64,000 nt of DNA, from positions 25,124,427 to 25,188,426 of the forward strand of contig OX031065.1 of NCBI GenBank assembly GCA_943736015.1, written 5' to 3'. Position 1 is the first letter of the stretch, and each line of letters starts with the position of its first letter. The stretch comes from Tridacna crocea (Eukaryota > Mollusca > Bivalvia > Cardiida > Cardiidae). This document shows positions 49,452 to 58,385 of this stretch, piece after piece. The translations under genes were made by a program, and so were the position numbers. The notes under the pieces are model-generated. The model saw only the letters and a program-made list of their open reading frames with translations. It ran no database searches and had not been told where the DNA came from.

Positions 49452-49568
49452 AATGAGACAATCGAGACGTTGCAGTCCTTGTGTTTACATTATATAGGGG
49501 AGATATTTTTTTCATATTTGATAATTCATTTTGGTTATAGAATGTCAAATTCCTGTGATATAGATGAA
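49452..49568 (-). mobile_element. Outer half of foldback F right arm
   Basis: Reverse of 47418-47530: ATCGAGACGTTGCAGTCCTT, GTGTTTACATTATATAGGGG and GAATGTCAAATTCC(T)TG. Overlapping small ORFs are shadows. Confidence 0.75.
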
Positions 49569-49799
49569 GAGCTTGATGACAGACAGTATCATGCAAAGGA
49601 TATCTATCATAACTACCTTGCAGAAGATCCATAACTATTATAAATACCATCTTCGATATCGTCATCAAGAGACTCGTTTTTGTGAATATGATTTAATAAT
49701 AATAATCATCAACGACCAACCATTCGTATGCCTTGTAAGCGGCACACCTGAAAAAGTAACTATTAATATCTAATACTATGCTTTAAATATTGATCAGCA

Positions 49800-49941
49800 A
49801 TACTCTGTGGAAAGGGGGCTTAATGCATCTGCTGAAAGAATCTGCCCGGGTCAGCTTGTGCATTCCGTGCAGGCGGAAGTGGATCAAGACTTTTCGCTTT
49901 AGGTCAATTTTCTGTATGTTCAAGGACCAGTCTACCTAATG

Positions 49942-49945
<4 letters not shown>
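49800..49945 (-). repeat. Dispersed repeat P, copy 2
   Basis: Reverse complement of 37975-38120 over its whole length (GGTCAATTTTCTGTATGTTC, GACCAGTCTACCTAATGATA). Followed directly by a (CT)n microsatellite. Confidence 0.75.

Positions 49946-49985
<40 letters not shown>
49946..49985. repeat. (CT)n microsatellite
   Basis: About 19-20 uninterrupted CT dinucleotides. Confidence 0.95.
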
Positions 49986-49988
<3 letters not shown>

Positions 49989-50479
49989 CACGATGGGTGT
50001 CTGATTCTGCCAGCTTAATAAAATTGGGGATAGAAAAAGAGAACCCGAGATCGCCTGAACATGCCCAGTAACATTAGGCCTACTGATAGAAAGAAGAGTT
50101 CAATGTGTTGTAGAATTGTACTTCCATTCAAGTATTTATTTAACTACACTACGACTACGATATAGAATCTTGACCAACTTAATAACAAAATTGTTCACTG
50201 TAACACAAACCCATACGCTTACCGTATTTTCAGCTCAGAAGCTGAATCGTTGTATTGACTGTAGGAGCATCTTACGTTGTAATGTAAAAATGGCAAAATA
50301 TCCCTGAATAACTGCAATTTGATTTTTTATCGGTTTATAGTGCTGAGGATAATCACTGTATTGGTCATCTGACATGGCACACACTTCTGAATATTGAGTG
50401 TATATGTTTTACAAGGGTTTTTGGAGACTCCAAGTAGTGTTTTTTCAGAAATCGTAGTCCCCGGCGAAACTTTGTTGGA

Positions 50480-50727
50480 TTAAACGTCTTCAACAAACGA
50501 TTAACCACCAAAAGAACTAGAGATTAACGTGCACTGACATCCCAGACATTCCGTGCGACAACCTGCAACTGCATATTTATTCAATAACATGTTAAAAAAA
50601 ATTATGTTTTTGTGCTTACCTTGTGTAATCTTGTGGGCGCAGCCATGTTTTTTACTCGAACGGGTACGTAAAATTGACAGGGGCAGTAACATTGACCAGG
50701 AGCAAGTTCGTAAGGTCTCTCCAGTGT
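50480..50727 (-). repeat. Right TIR of element E
   Basis: Read on the minus strand it begins (A)CACTGGAGAGACCTTACG and parallels the left TIR down to GAAGACGTTTAAT. The minus-strand ORF MLLNKYAVAGCRTECLGC lies within it. Confidence 0.85.
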
Positions 50728-51350
50728 GATAATGCGTTATGCCAAACACTGTCAAACGCAGCCTTAAAATCAAGAAAGGCGACAAATATTTTGCTATGGA
50801 GGTCTGCTATATCATATATTGTTTCCTGAAGGCAGAAGGCGGTGGTAATACAACTGAGGCCTTTTTGAAAGCCCTGCTGTTGCGAACAGGGGAAGTGGAG
50901 TCTACTAAATAGTGAGCATGACTGTATTCTGTTTGTGATAAGCTTTTCAAAAACTTTACAAAATGTTGGAATAAGCGATATTGGCCTGTAGCTGGCAGGA
51001 TTTCCATTACCTTTATGTATTGGGATAATATAGCTAGTACGCCAAGAGTCCGGTATACATTCATGGTCTAGTATGCTATTAAATAATACAACAAGCGCTT
51101 CTACGATAATCTGTCCTCCAAAAATTATATGTTCATTCGTGATGCCATCATGTGACGGGCTTTTCCCTGTTTTAAGGTCTTTCTTTACTAACAAGATTTC
51201 TGCGGCATCGAACTTAACGTTCGAGTTTAAATAGTTTGGGCAGATTTCATGAGTAATAACAGCTTTCAACTGATTTACTGACTTCCGATTCAAAATGGTT
51301 ACTATTACATTTATTTGCCTCGTTAAAGGTATCGTAGAAATATCTCTCAA
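50728..51350 (-). pseudogene. Retrotransposon A ORF2, reverse transcriptase fingers/palm start
   Basis: Shows the RT landmarks KTGKSPSHDGITNEHI, WRTSYIIPIHKGNGNPASYR, PISLIPTFCKVFEKLITNRI, QGFQKGLSCITTAF and the first catalytic block VAFLDFKAAFDSVWHNAL with its Asp intact. It stops abruptly after HNAL because a 3.9-kb DNA transposon interrupts the gene; the 23 residues that follow in the open frame come from that transposon. The missing next residues (LFLKLNKLGTTGKVWRII) are found at 46740-46797. Confidence 0.85.
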
Positions 51351-51700
51351 AACCGTTTGAGACGTTTTCGTATTGAAATGTTGTCCCGCCGTATCTTAAA
51401 TTTTCGACGGGCGGAGATTTTTTCCGACGTTTTATAAGACTCCAAAATAGCCTAGAATCGACCTGGGCACTCCGATCGAGCTCTTCGAACATTTTATATA
51501 GATATCGGTTTGATGCAAAACGCTGTAGTTTTCTAAATTCGTTTTTTGCCGCTTTGTAGTTACGGTATGATTCATGCAAATTACCGCGGGGTCTACCTTC
51601 GTTAATCCAAATTTTGCGTTTTTCCCGCGATGTCTTATGGGCAAGTTTCAGTTCGTTAGACCAGTATGGTTTTGTATGTATATTGAACTAATCTTCGGTA
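51247..51700 (-). pseudogene. Retrotransposon A ORF2, linker before RT
   Basis: Continues the linker after the B insertion: KPYWSNELKLAHKTSREKRK then HESYRNYKAAKNEFRKLQRF and DSRLFWSLIKRRKKSPPVEN. This basic, helical segment with RLFWSLIKRR is typical between the endonuclease and RT of non-LTR elements. It overlaps the following RT frame, so a frameshift lies near 51300. The ORF start at 51579 is not a real start. Confidence 0.7.
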
Positions 51701-51817
51701 GATTAGCTTTTGTAGATTTTTTAATTGTATCGACAAAATTCGACAAATAATTGGGAGTGACGTCGTTGTGATTTTGAATATTGTTTAGGTTTTTCTCTAG
51801 CATTACTGCGTAATCTT
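51644..51817. repeat. Long target-site duplication of retrotransposon B, left copy
   Basis: About 174 bases (AGTTTCAGTTCGTTAGACCA to TTACTGCGTAATCTT) duplicated at 53951-54127 with roughly 5% differences by eye. Belongs to retrotransposon A ORF2 linker. Confidence 0.9.
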
Positions 51818-52255
51818 AGTTTTAAACATATTTTATTCAACAGTACAAATTTACAAGAGAAAATGAAATACAATCTTATGACAAGCAACTGAAGAAAAGG
51901 ATTAGAACGAAAGCATAGGCTTATAAAGTTCTTCTCCAAATTTCAGGTAACGGTTAACAAGGTTATTAAATGATCATATCATTATAAGTTATAAAAAACT
52001 TAGGTTAAAATGGTAGGGGAAAAAAACAGAATTGTGTGGAGTGTTATTGGTTACAGTTAGAAATGAAGAAAAGCCTCTTTAATGACTAAGGAACCTTCCA
52101 ACTGGACCATCACAATTGATTAAACAGGCCCATGTTTACAATTAAAAAAAAAACTTAATGGTATTAAGATATCAGTCAACTTAGAAAAGAAATAATTTGA
52201 TTAAATTAACGTGATACAGATTCAACCATTAATAAGAATACGTAGGAATAAGATA

Positions 52256-52492
52256 TTACGAAGAAAATCTTCTACTCTCACGGATATATGTATGCACGGC
52301 AGCAAATATTCTTTGGTTATCAAAAAGATTAAGGTTTTCATCTCCAAATAAAACGGTTTGAAGTGTAAATCTTGTTATACCACTAATAAATTGACATAGA
52401 CTATTTCTCTGGGTATTATAAATAGGACATTCCAAAAAGTAGTGTTGGGTCGATTCAACTGTACCACATCTACAAAGTGGCGATTGGAACAT
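52256..52492 (-). pseudogene. Retrotransposon B, C-terminal zinc-knuckle-like end
   Basis: SPLCRCGTVESTQHYFLECP then IYNTQRNSLCQFISGITRF: a CxC...H...C pattern common at the very C-terminus of such ORF2 proteins. In frame with the piece before it, apart from one TAA. The true stop lies at 52256, and about 440 bases of 3' UTR follow to the duplication. Confidence 0.85.
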
Positions 52493-52498
52493 TTTTTT

Positions 52499-53152
52499 TT
52501 AAGTATAAGTGCTCATTGAGAGAGCTGCATCTGTTACGTAATCTAGCATGTAAGATTTGAGTTTTTCTGTCGCCAAAAAAAAATAAAGCTTTCGCGGACA
52601 AGGTTTATCTGCGTCTAGACTGTATTTAAAGGCTGACAATGATTCAGCATTCTTTATTTCATCCGGCAGAGAATTCCAATCGTTTATCACAGCTGGCAAA
52701 AATGAAGTGCTGTACAATTGAGTTCTACAAGCAATGTTTCTCAAATTGTTTGGCCTGCGTAGATTATAAGAGGAAGAATTGCCAACGGTAGGTGGAACAA
52801 GAGTATTAAGATAGTTTGGAGCCAGTCCGTTTACCATTTTATAGAAAAGAATAAGTTTATGCTTGCGCCGTCGTTGACTTAAAGTTTCCCACCCTGACTC
52901 TTGATATACTAGTAGATCAGCGATGGCAACAAGTTTAGTACAACCGGTAACTATTCGGGCAGCCTCATTTTGAACTTTATCTAGTTGATCTTTCAACCCT
53001 TGAGAAAAATTGTCCCATATAACATCACCGTATTTAAGAATGGGTCTGATAAAAGAGAAATAAATTATCTGGAAAGAAAGGCGATCAAGACGGGTTTTAA
53101 GAAGTTGCAAAACTCCCGATTCTTTTCCAAGCCTTTTCGATAGTTTTACCAA
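52499..53152 (-). pseudogene. Retrotransposon B, post-RT region
   Basis: Continues with GVLQLLKTRLDRLSFQIIYF, SFIRPILKYGDVIWDNFSQG, DKVQNEAARIVTGCTKLVAI, SQRRRKHKLILFYKMVNGLA and FLPAVINDWNSLPDEIKNAE. The 'IRPILKYGDVIWD...QNEAARIVTG' text is a hallmark of the segment after RT in many non-LTR elements. It ends at a TAA formed in an A run at 52499-52501, after which the same frame continues. Confidence 0.85.
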
Positions 53153-53516
53153 TGTGAAGGTCCCAAGACCCGTTATTAGAAAGAATTATACCTAAATGTT
53201 TATGACTGGTGACAGAAGGAATTTCAGTATTTGACATAAACAGACCCGGATGGTTAATCGTAATACGTTTACGAGATATAACTAAGGATTCAGATTTTGT
53301 TGGATTGAACGTGACCAACCACTTCTGCGCCCAAAGAGTAATTTTATCGATATCTGTTTGTAATACAGTTCCAGCGGCAGCTGGATCAGATACAACCAAT
53401 GAGAGACTGGTATCATCTGCAAAGAGATTAATGTTTGCCTGAATATCATCAACAATATCATTAATATATATTAAAAACAAAAGAGGTCCTAAAATAGATC
53501 CTTGGGGCACACCTGC
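53097..53516 (-). pseudogene. Retrotransposon B, RT palm with intact FADD box
   Basis: AGVPQGSILGPLLFLIYIND, INLFADDTSLSLVVSDPAAA, KITLWAQKWLVTFNPTKSES and SHKHLGIILSNNGSWDLHIG. All diagnostic RT blocks (PQGSILGP, FADD, HLGI thumb) are present and unmutated. The frame is lost near 53110 (WKRIGSFATS versus the continuing ESGVLQLLKTRL), a one- or two-base indel. The apparent start at 53510 is simply the first codon able to start after the upstream stop. Confidence 0.9.
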
Positions 53517-53920
53517 CTAAACGTAACATAAGTTTGAGATACCACCGGGTATATTAACTTGTTGAAAACGATTAGAAAGATAATCAGAAAACCAGCACAA
53601 TAAATTACCTCTGATACCTGCTCTGCCTTTGTCAAATGCTTTACTTATATCAAAGAATATTGCCCTAAATTCCAGTCCATCATCCAGTGCTTTACGTATG
53701 TTATTATACAGCAATGTTACTTGATTAACGGTGGAATCACCTGGCATAAAACCTGACTGGCAGGGAGTAAAGAAGTTGGTGTCCTTTAGGTAGTTGTAGA
53801 CATGTTTGAATATGATTCGTTCCAAGACTTTTTCAATATTATTTAATAATGAAACAGGTCTGTAGTTAGAAGGAAGAGAAGGGTAACCAGACTTAAAAAT
53901 GGGACATTACTTTGGATATT
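53517..53920 (-). pseudogene. Retrotransposon B, reverse transcriptase fingers/palm
   Basis: Reads SNYRPVSLLNNIEKVLERII, FKHVYNYLKDTNFFTPCQSG, FMPGDSTVNQVTLLYNNIRK and FRAIFFDISKAFDKGRAGIR, then GNLLCWFSDYLSNRFQQV. The first catalytic Asp (FFDISKAFD) is kept, but about 11 residues (the usual VWHxGLxxKL block) are missing between FD and AGIRG, an in-frame deletion. A TAG at 53517-53519 separates it from the PQGS block that follows in the same frame. A frameshift near 53905 precedes it. Confidence 0.85.
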
Positions 53921-53950
53921 TTCCATGATGATGGAACAGAGCCGGTAATT

Positions 53951-54127
53951 AGTTTCAGTTCGTTAGACCAGTATGGTTTTGTATGTGTATTGAACTAATC
54001 TTCGGTAGATTAATTTTTGTAGATTTTTTAATTGTATCGATAATAAAATTCGACAAATAATTGGGAGTGACGTCTTTGTGATTTTGAAAATTGTTTAGGT
54101 TTTTCTCTAGCATTACTGCGTAATCTT
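53951..54127. repeat. Long target-site duplication of retrotransposon B, right copy
   Basis: Second copy of 51644-51817, differing mainly by a short AT(A) insertion and a few substitutions. Confidence 0.9.
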
Positions 54128-54391
54128 GCAGATTAGACTGCGTGCATTTATTCCGAGCAATATTTCCCGGAATGGATTCAGTATCAAACGAATTGTGTGA
54201 CTCAAATAACTCGATGTTAACCAAGAGAGGTAGGTGGTCTGATGTAACAATATCCTTTTCCGGTAGGGTTCGAAAATTTGTACATTTAACGAGAAACGGC
54301 TTTTCAACAAGAATATGGTCGATTGTAGTGCGACTCTTAGTATAGGTATAATCAACATGTCGCGTATTTGGGCTATTGCAAAGAGAGACAA
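53951..54391 (-). pseudogene. Retrotransposon A ORF2, end of endonuclease and linker
   Basis: Two overlapping frames carry the sequence. One holds the C-terminal endonuclease text (DILVTSDHLPLL-like region corrupted by frameshift); the other reads NIELFESHNSFDTESIPGNI, DYAVMLEKNLNNFQNH and VTPNYLSNFIIDTIKKSTKI. The last 177 bases duplicate 51644-51817, marking where retrotransposon B inserted. This linker joins endonuclease to RT in the parent ORF2. Confidence 0.65.
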
Positions 54392-54403
54392 GTCCAGAAT
54401 CGC

Positions 54404-55013
54404 TTAGAAACTTGTTGAAAGCATTATCTTTATCACTCGAATTCGGTAAGATTCTGGTGCTTTAGCATTAAAACCTCCGAGTAGTACCACGTTTCCATTT
54501 TCAGCACAGTTACTGCAAATAGCTTTCAGACATGCCAAGGTTTCTAGATAGGAGTCAATGTGACTGTCGGCTTGCATATAGCTGCCTATAATAAAAAGCG
54601 GTGGGGTCGATCTTGTTACAAATTTTATACCCAAAATTCGTTCATGTTGTACTGTCTCTATCATACAAATTTTCCGGCTTATTGTTTTCTTGAAAAGGAT
54701 AGATACTCCTCCTTTTCCACATCTCGCTGGGCCATAACGGTCCAAGGATGTGTCGGCTGTGGAAAAGGAGTAGTATTTTTTTATTTATTGTGTCCATAAA
54801 ATGTAGAGAGTGAGTCATAAGTTTATGTTCTGTAACAACGTATACGTCAACGTTGTTTTCGTCCAGAAATTCAGACAGTGCATACGCGGAAGACATAATG
54901 CCTCGTACTTTCCAACACATGATTGACAAATTCAAGTAAACAATGAAAAGTGACCAAAATGATAAACTCTTGGAATTATTTCCTTTAGTGAACATAATTC
55001 TGAGTCTTGACAA
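54404..55013 (-). pseudogene. Retrotransposon A ORF2, AP-like endonuclease (broken)
   Basis: The first part (to about 54780) reads LSIMCWKVRGIMSSAYALSE then NNVDVYVVTEHKL; a one-base frameshift near a T run at 54770-54785 moves the rest into the frame RYGPARCGKGGVSILFKKTI ... IGSYMQADSHIDSYLETLAC ... NVVLLGGFNAKAPES. This is the nicking endonuclease of non-LTR elements. Two catalytic positions are changed: the Asn of the usual WN-RG is Lys, and the Asp of GDFNAK is Gly; the Glu in TEHKL is kept. It is therefore inactive by both frame and residues. Confidence 0.8.
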
Positions 55014-55115
55014 AAACGATTATGAATACGATTTCGGTACAGATGCTAACTGTTTGGCCAGTCTTCAACACCATCATTCCAATCATCTTGTTCATTCCAG
55101 AATAGATTTCAAGAT

Positions 55116-56165
55116 CTATTTATTTACAAAGTCATCAGTCTCATTTTCATCATCTAGTGTGTAATCAGCTGGTCGATAATTATTGCCTAAATAGCGTTTG
55201 TTTTTATGAGAGTATGTATTTCTGCCTCTGTACCTATTTTCACTCTTCGTATAACGTTTATCCGCATGGTGTCTGTCCCACTCACTTTTTCCCTTCCATC
55301 TACGCACAATTATTTCTTCTGGCCAAAAATCATCGCTTTCAACAATATGTGAGAAATTATCGGGGATATTTACTTTCGCGGCCGATCCGTACTTTCCGTG
55401 AAACATTTTGATAAATGTAAGTCTCACCCCACTGTCTGTTAAACATTGTGCGATGTCATTTTCACTGACATATGGATCAATATTGCCTACATAATATGAT
55501 GTAATTCTCCTCTTTTTCACGGCGATGAAATTATCTCCTGAAGGCTTATGATTGTTATAGTGGTTGTGTTCAAAATTTTTATTGTGGGTTTTTGATCGGT
55601 ATTTCTCGGGATAATTCGTATTCTTATTCTTTTTGATTTTGTTTACTTTTTTCACCTTTTCTTCAGGTTCTATTTGTATGTGTACTGTTGCACTATTCTC
55701 GTCTATAGTTTCAGCGTGTTTAGTACTTGCGTTATTTATGAGTTCAGTATTTTTTGCAGGATTGATCGTATAGCGATCTGAACTCTGGGTAATGGATGTA
55801 TTTTCAGCCGCTATCTTGTCTTCTTTTTCAGGCGCACTTTGAGAGACTTGTGTGTTTTCAGACGTTATATTATCTTCTTTTCCCGGAGTACTTTTAACCA
55901 TACACGTTTTCACCACGTCTGCGAACGATGGGCTACTGTTGTCATTCAGAGCATTGTTGGCTTTTTCGTTGTTTGAATTAATCACAGTATCATCAATCTT
56001 TTTGTTAATTCTACCTATGCTGACACTTATCTGCTTAATGTCATTTTGAAGCTGGTCAACTGCATTGGTATCACCGGACCTACTGCGCAGACCATTTACT
56101 GACGCCAAAATAAGCCTTGTGTTTGCTGCTATTGTTCTAGTTTCGTTCCCGATGTCCAACAACAC
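55116..56165 (-). CDS. Retrotransposon A ORF1 protein with RRM-like domain
   Basis: An open frame of about 349 codons without internal stops, the longest in the window. N-terminal 60 residues look helical/coiled (QLQNDIKQISVSIGRINKKI); residues about 70-200 are polar and Lys/Asn-rich; residues about 220-293 form an RRM-like block (SYYVGNIDPYVSENDIAQCL ... FIKMFHGKYGSAAKVNI ... DFWPEEIIVRRWKGK); the tail is basic then acidic. ORF1 proteins of this type bind element RNA in the retrotransposition particle. The frame begins at GTG right at the junction with element X, so the true start is probably lost. No zinc knuckle is seen. Retrotransposon origin follows from the endonuclease/RT directly downstream on the same strand. 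Confidence 0.7.
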   Translation of the reverse strand: MLLDIGNETRTIAANTRLILASVNGLRSRSGDTNAVDQLQNDIKQISVSIGRINKKIDDTVINSNNEKANNALNDNSSPSFADVVKTCMVKSTPGKEDNITSENTQVSQSAPEKEDKIAAENTSITQSSDRYTINPAKNTELINNASTKHAETIDENSATVHIQIEPEEKVKKVNKIKKNKNTNYPEKYRSKTHNKNFEHNHYNNHKPSGDNFIAVKKRRITSYYVGNIDPYVSENDIAQCLTDSGVRLTFIKMFHGKYGSAAKVNIPDNFSHIVESDDFWPEEIIVRRWKGKSEWDRHHADKRYTKSENRYRGRNTYSHKNKRYLGNNYRPADYTLDDENETDDFVNK

Positions 56166-56169
56166 TGCA

Positions 56170-57510
56170 TGTAATAAGGTGTCATGGGAAAAGGGGGCTT
56201 CATATTATATTTCATTCCATTTCTTGTGAATGCAACTCCTCCCACATTTCTTGACGGTATTGAATTTTCACAGAATATTTCTCGTCATGTGACCTATCGC
56301 ATATTGCCAAAGTTTTGCTATTTGTAGCTGCGTCGTGAATAAAAGGGGCTTTATGTTTTATTTGATTCTATTTCTTGTGAACGCAACTCCTCCCATATTT
56401 CTTGACAGAATTGAATAGAATTTTCACAGAATGTTTCACGTCATGTGACCTATCGCATATTCTCAAGTTTTGCAATTTGTAGCTACGTCATGAAAAAAGG
56501 GGGCTTCGTGTTTTATTTCATTCTATTTCTTATGAAGGCAACTCCTCCCACATTTCTTGGCAGATTTGGATAATCATGTGACCTGACGAAACGCCTCCCA
56601 CATTTCTTGGCAGATTTGGATGGAATTTCACATAATCATGTAACCTACCGCATATTATGAAGGTTTTGGGATTTGTAGCTGCATCATGGAATAAGGGGGC
56701 TTCAAGTTATATTTCATTTTTCACAAGTATCTCTTTAATTAATGGACATATCTCATCAGAATTGGATGAGATTTTCATAGATCATATGACCTAGCGCATG
56801 TTGTCAGGGTTTTGCAATTTATCACTGTATCATAGAAAAAGGGGGCTTCATGTCAAGTTTAATTCTTTATCAATGTATCCCCATCTTTTGGACATGGTTT
56901 CATGAAAATTCATATTTTTATTGGTTGATCAAAGCCATTGACCAATGAACCCATTGTGCATCTGTCTCTCCATCCATCAGTCTGTTCGTAAACCTTTTAG
57001 ATCACAAGTAACACCATATAGCCATTGAGCTACCCAGGCAGTTGAGAAATTTCAACATTTTAGTCTCTAGCTACTGCTTGAAATGGCAGCAGTGTGGCGG
57101 CGTATATTGTGAGAGGGATATCTTCTAAGTTCTTGACAAAATTGACGCAACTTCATGCATGTATTCCATTGGATAGTCCGTTGATACATTTTTTTCCACA
57201 TATAGCTGTATATAATGACATGTCATGGAAAAAGGGGGTTTTATGTATATTTTCTTTAATTGTTTTTATTTCATGAAATACCAAGTTCTGCAAAAAGGGT
57301 ACTTAATGTATAACCCTGTTATGAACCTCTTATATATTATTTTATGTAATCAAATGCTGTGCCATGGAACAAAGGGGCTTAATGTATCATTTCATCATGG
57401 ACCAATAACAAAAAGGCCATGTGTACATGCAAAACACAATACCTCTAATATGTTTGTAGCAAAAGGGCCTTTTTCGGCGGAGGATATCATTTCAACGAAA
57501 TTGTTTGTTT
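56170..57510 (+). mobile_element. Element X, copy 2 (lacks the first 360 bp)
   Basis: Aligns with 39690-41080 from GTAAT.AGGTGTCATGG to TTTTTCGGCGG(A)GGATATCA. Its left part is replaced by retrotransposon A sequence exactly at 56168-56170. It contains the same repeated AACTCCTCCCACATTTCTTG units. Non-coding. Confidence 0.8.
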
Positions 57511-57917
57511 TTGAGTAGTTTCCATATATTTAGTCAATCACAAAGCGAGTAACAATTTATTTCTTCCTAGTACTTAAAGTAGGTCAAAAGTGAGATCATA
57601 CAGCTAGGCGGGAAAAAAATAGTGTCAGCCTGTTCAAAAGATTGTCCTGCGCACAGTATTTAGTAACTTGATGGCCATATACAGTCTATGTGGATTTATA
57701 CATGTATACTGGTATGTGTAAAAAAGTTGCTGAATACTGATTATGCATACAAAAAAAAAATCTTTGCGAGTTTAGGACACTTGTTAGTTGTTGGTATACT
57801 TGTAGTAAAATGCACAAATAAGTTCAATTTTTTCAAATTTGCTAAGTCAAAAAATTTCTATATAGCAAAAATTTCTGCTTCCAAAGTATTTACAAGCATC
57901 AGTAAAACTTTCATGCT
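57511..57917. other. Non-coding spacer
   Basis: No gene or repeat partner is recognised. Confidence 0.45.
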
Positions 57918-58146
57918 TTAACCCATTACCACACAATCCCTACTATTGACGCCCCTGAGAAAGAAGTCTTTAGAAAACATTGTGAGAAAAGGAGAAAATG
58001 CTGGTAACCAGCATTTTCTCCTTTTCCCACAATGTTTTCTACCCTTCACAAAACAAATTTCAAATTTTCAGTCACTTTTATTTTGTCGTTTGAAAACACT
58101 TTCGATTTGGACAAGCCTTAAATATTGTCGTTTGGTAATGAGTTAA
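57918..58146 (-). mobile_element. TTAA hairpin MITE M8 (reference copy)
   Basis: TTAACCCATTACCACACAAT at the left, TTTGGTAATGAGTTAA at the right: short TIRs with TTAA at both ends, the duplication expected of piggyBac- or Kolobok-type insertion (inference). The centre 57973-58040 is a 68-base hairpin (AGAAAACATTGTG, GGAGAAAATGCTGG, CCAGCATTTTCTCC, CACAATGTTTTCT) with a single mismatch. The strand is the reverse of the 38-kb copies. No ORF. Its right TTAA is shared with M9. Confidence 0.9.
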
Positions 58147-58385
58147 CCCTTTATCACACGCCAAAATACTGGACTACTCAATATTGAAAGGTTTATGGAG
58201 ACTACACATAAATATTGAAAAAGTGTTGACCTCTGAGATTGAAAGGGTAGACAACATTGTGGAAAAAAAGAGAAAATGCTTATCAGCAGTAGAAATCATC
58301 ACTTGAGCTACATTTATTTTGTCACCCGCAAAATGCTTTCGATTTGGTCAAGTCCAAAATTTTGCCATTTGGTAAAAGAGTTTAA
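58143..58385 (+). mobile_element. TTAA hairpin MITE M9, abutting M8
   Basis: TTAACCCTTTATCACACGCC to TTTGGTAAAAGAGTTTAA. Diverged, with a shortened hairpin (GAGAAAATGCTTATCAGCAG). Shares TTAA with M8 on the left and nearly with M10 on the right. Confidence 0.75.

Larger units (their letters stand above)
46799..50727. mobile_element. 3.9-kb DNA transposon E with long TIRs and an 8-bp target duplication
   Basis: Ends are CACTGG(A/G)AAGACC-like inverted repeats: 46799-47047 pairs with 50480-50726 at roughly 80% identity by eye. Flanks AATAATCC (46791-46798) and GATAATGC (50728-50735) are a diverged 8-bp duplication of AATAATGC, and joining them restores the retrotransposon frame HNALFLKLN. Each arm carries ATGGCTGCGCCCACAA followed by ACACAAGGTAAGC, and a Cys-rich CAV(A/D)GCRTECLGC reading. 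8-bp duplication fits hAT or P superfamilies. No transposase remains; the interior is filled with other repeats. Confidence 0.8.
51818..53950 (-). mobile_element. Retrotransposon B, 5'-truncated, nested in retrotransposon A
   Basis: A 2.1-kb minus-strand insert bounded by the 174/177-base direct duplication. It begins inside RT coding sequence, as usual for 5'-truncated copies made by target-primed reverse transcription, and ends GTTGAATAAAATATGTTTAA then AACT, with an AATAAA signal but no long poly-A. RT and C-terminal domains are nearly intact (one TAG, one frameshift, one TAA, one small deletion). It differs from element A in sequence and C-terminal motif; Jockey/CR1-like group by inference. 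Confidence 0.85.
45108..56168 (-). mobile_element. Non-LTR retrotransposon A, split by two later insertions
   Basis: Read on the minus strand, the order is ORF1 (55116-56165), then ORF2 endonuclease (54404-55013), linker (53951-54391, resuming 51247-51700), RT fingers and palm start (50728-51350), RT palm/thumb (46250-46790) and C-terminus (45289-46241). Removing the inserts at 46799-50727 and 51818-53950 plus the duplicated flanks leaves about 5 kb, a normal size for a CR1/L2/Jockey-like element with two ORFs; the clade is inferred. The 5' end is cut where element X copy 2 begins. The 3' end near 45108 is approximate. Catalytic mutations and stops show it is dead. Confidence 0.8.

Noticed and set aside
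39331..57510. The two X copies as LTRs of a giant LTR element
   Set aside because: There are no TG...CA ends, primer-binding site, or gag/pol of LTR type between them, and copy 2 is truncated at a breakpoint.
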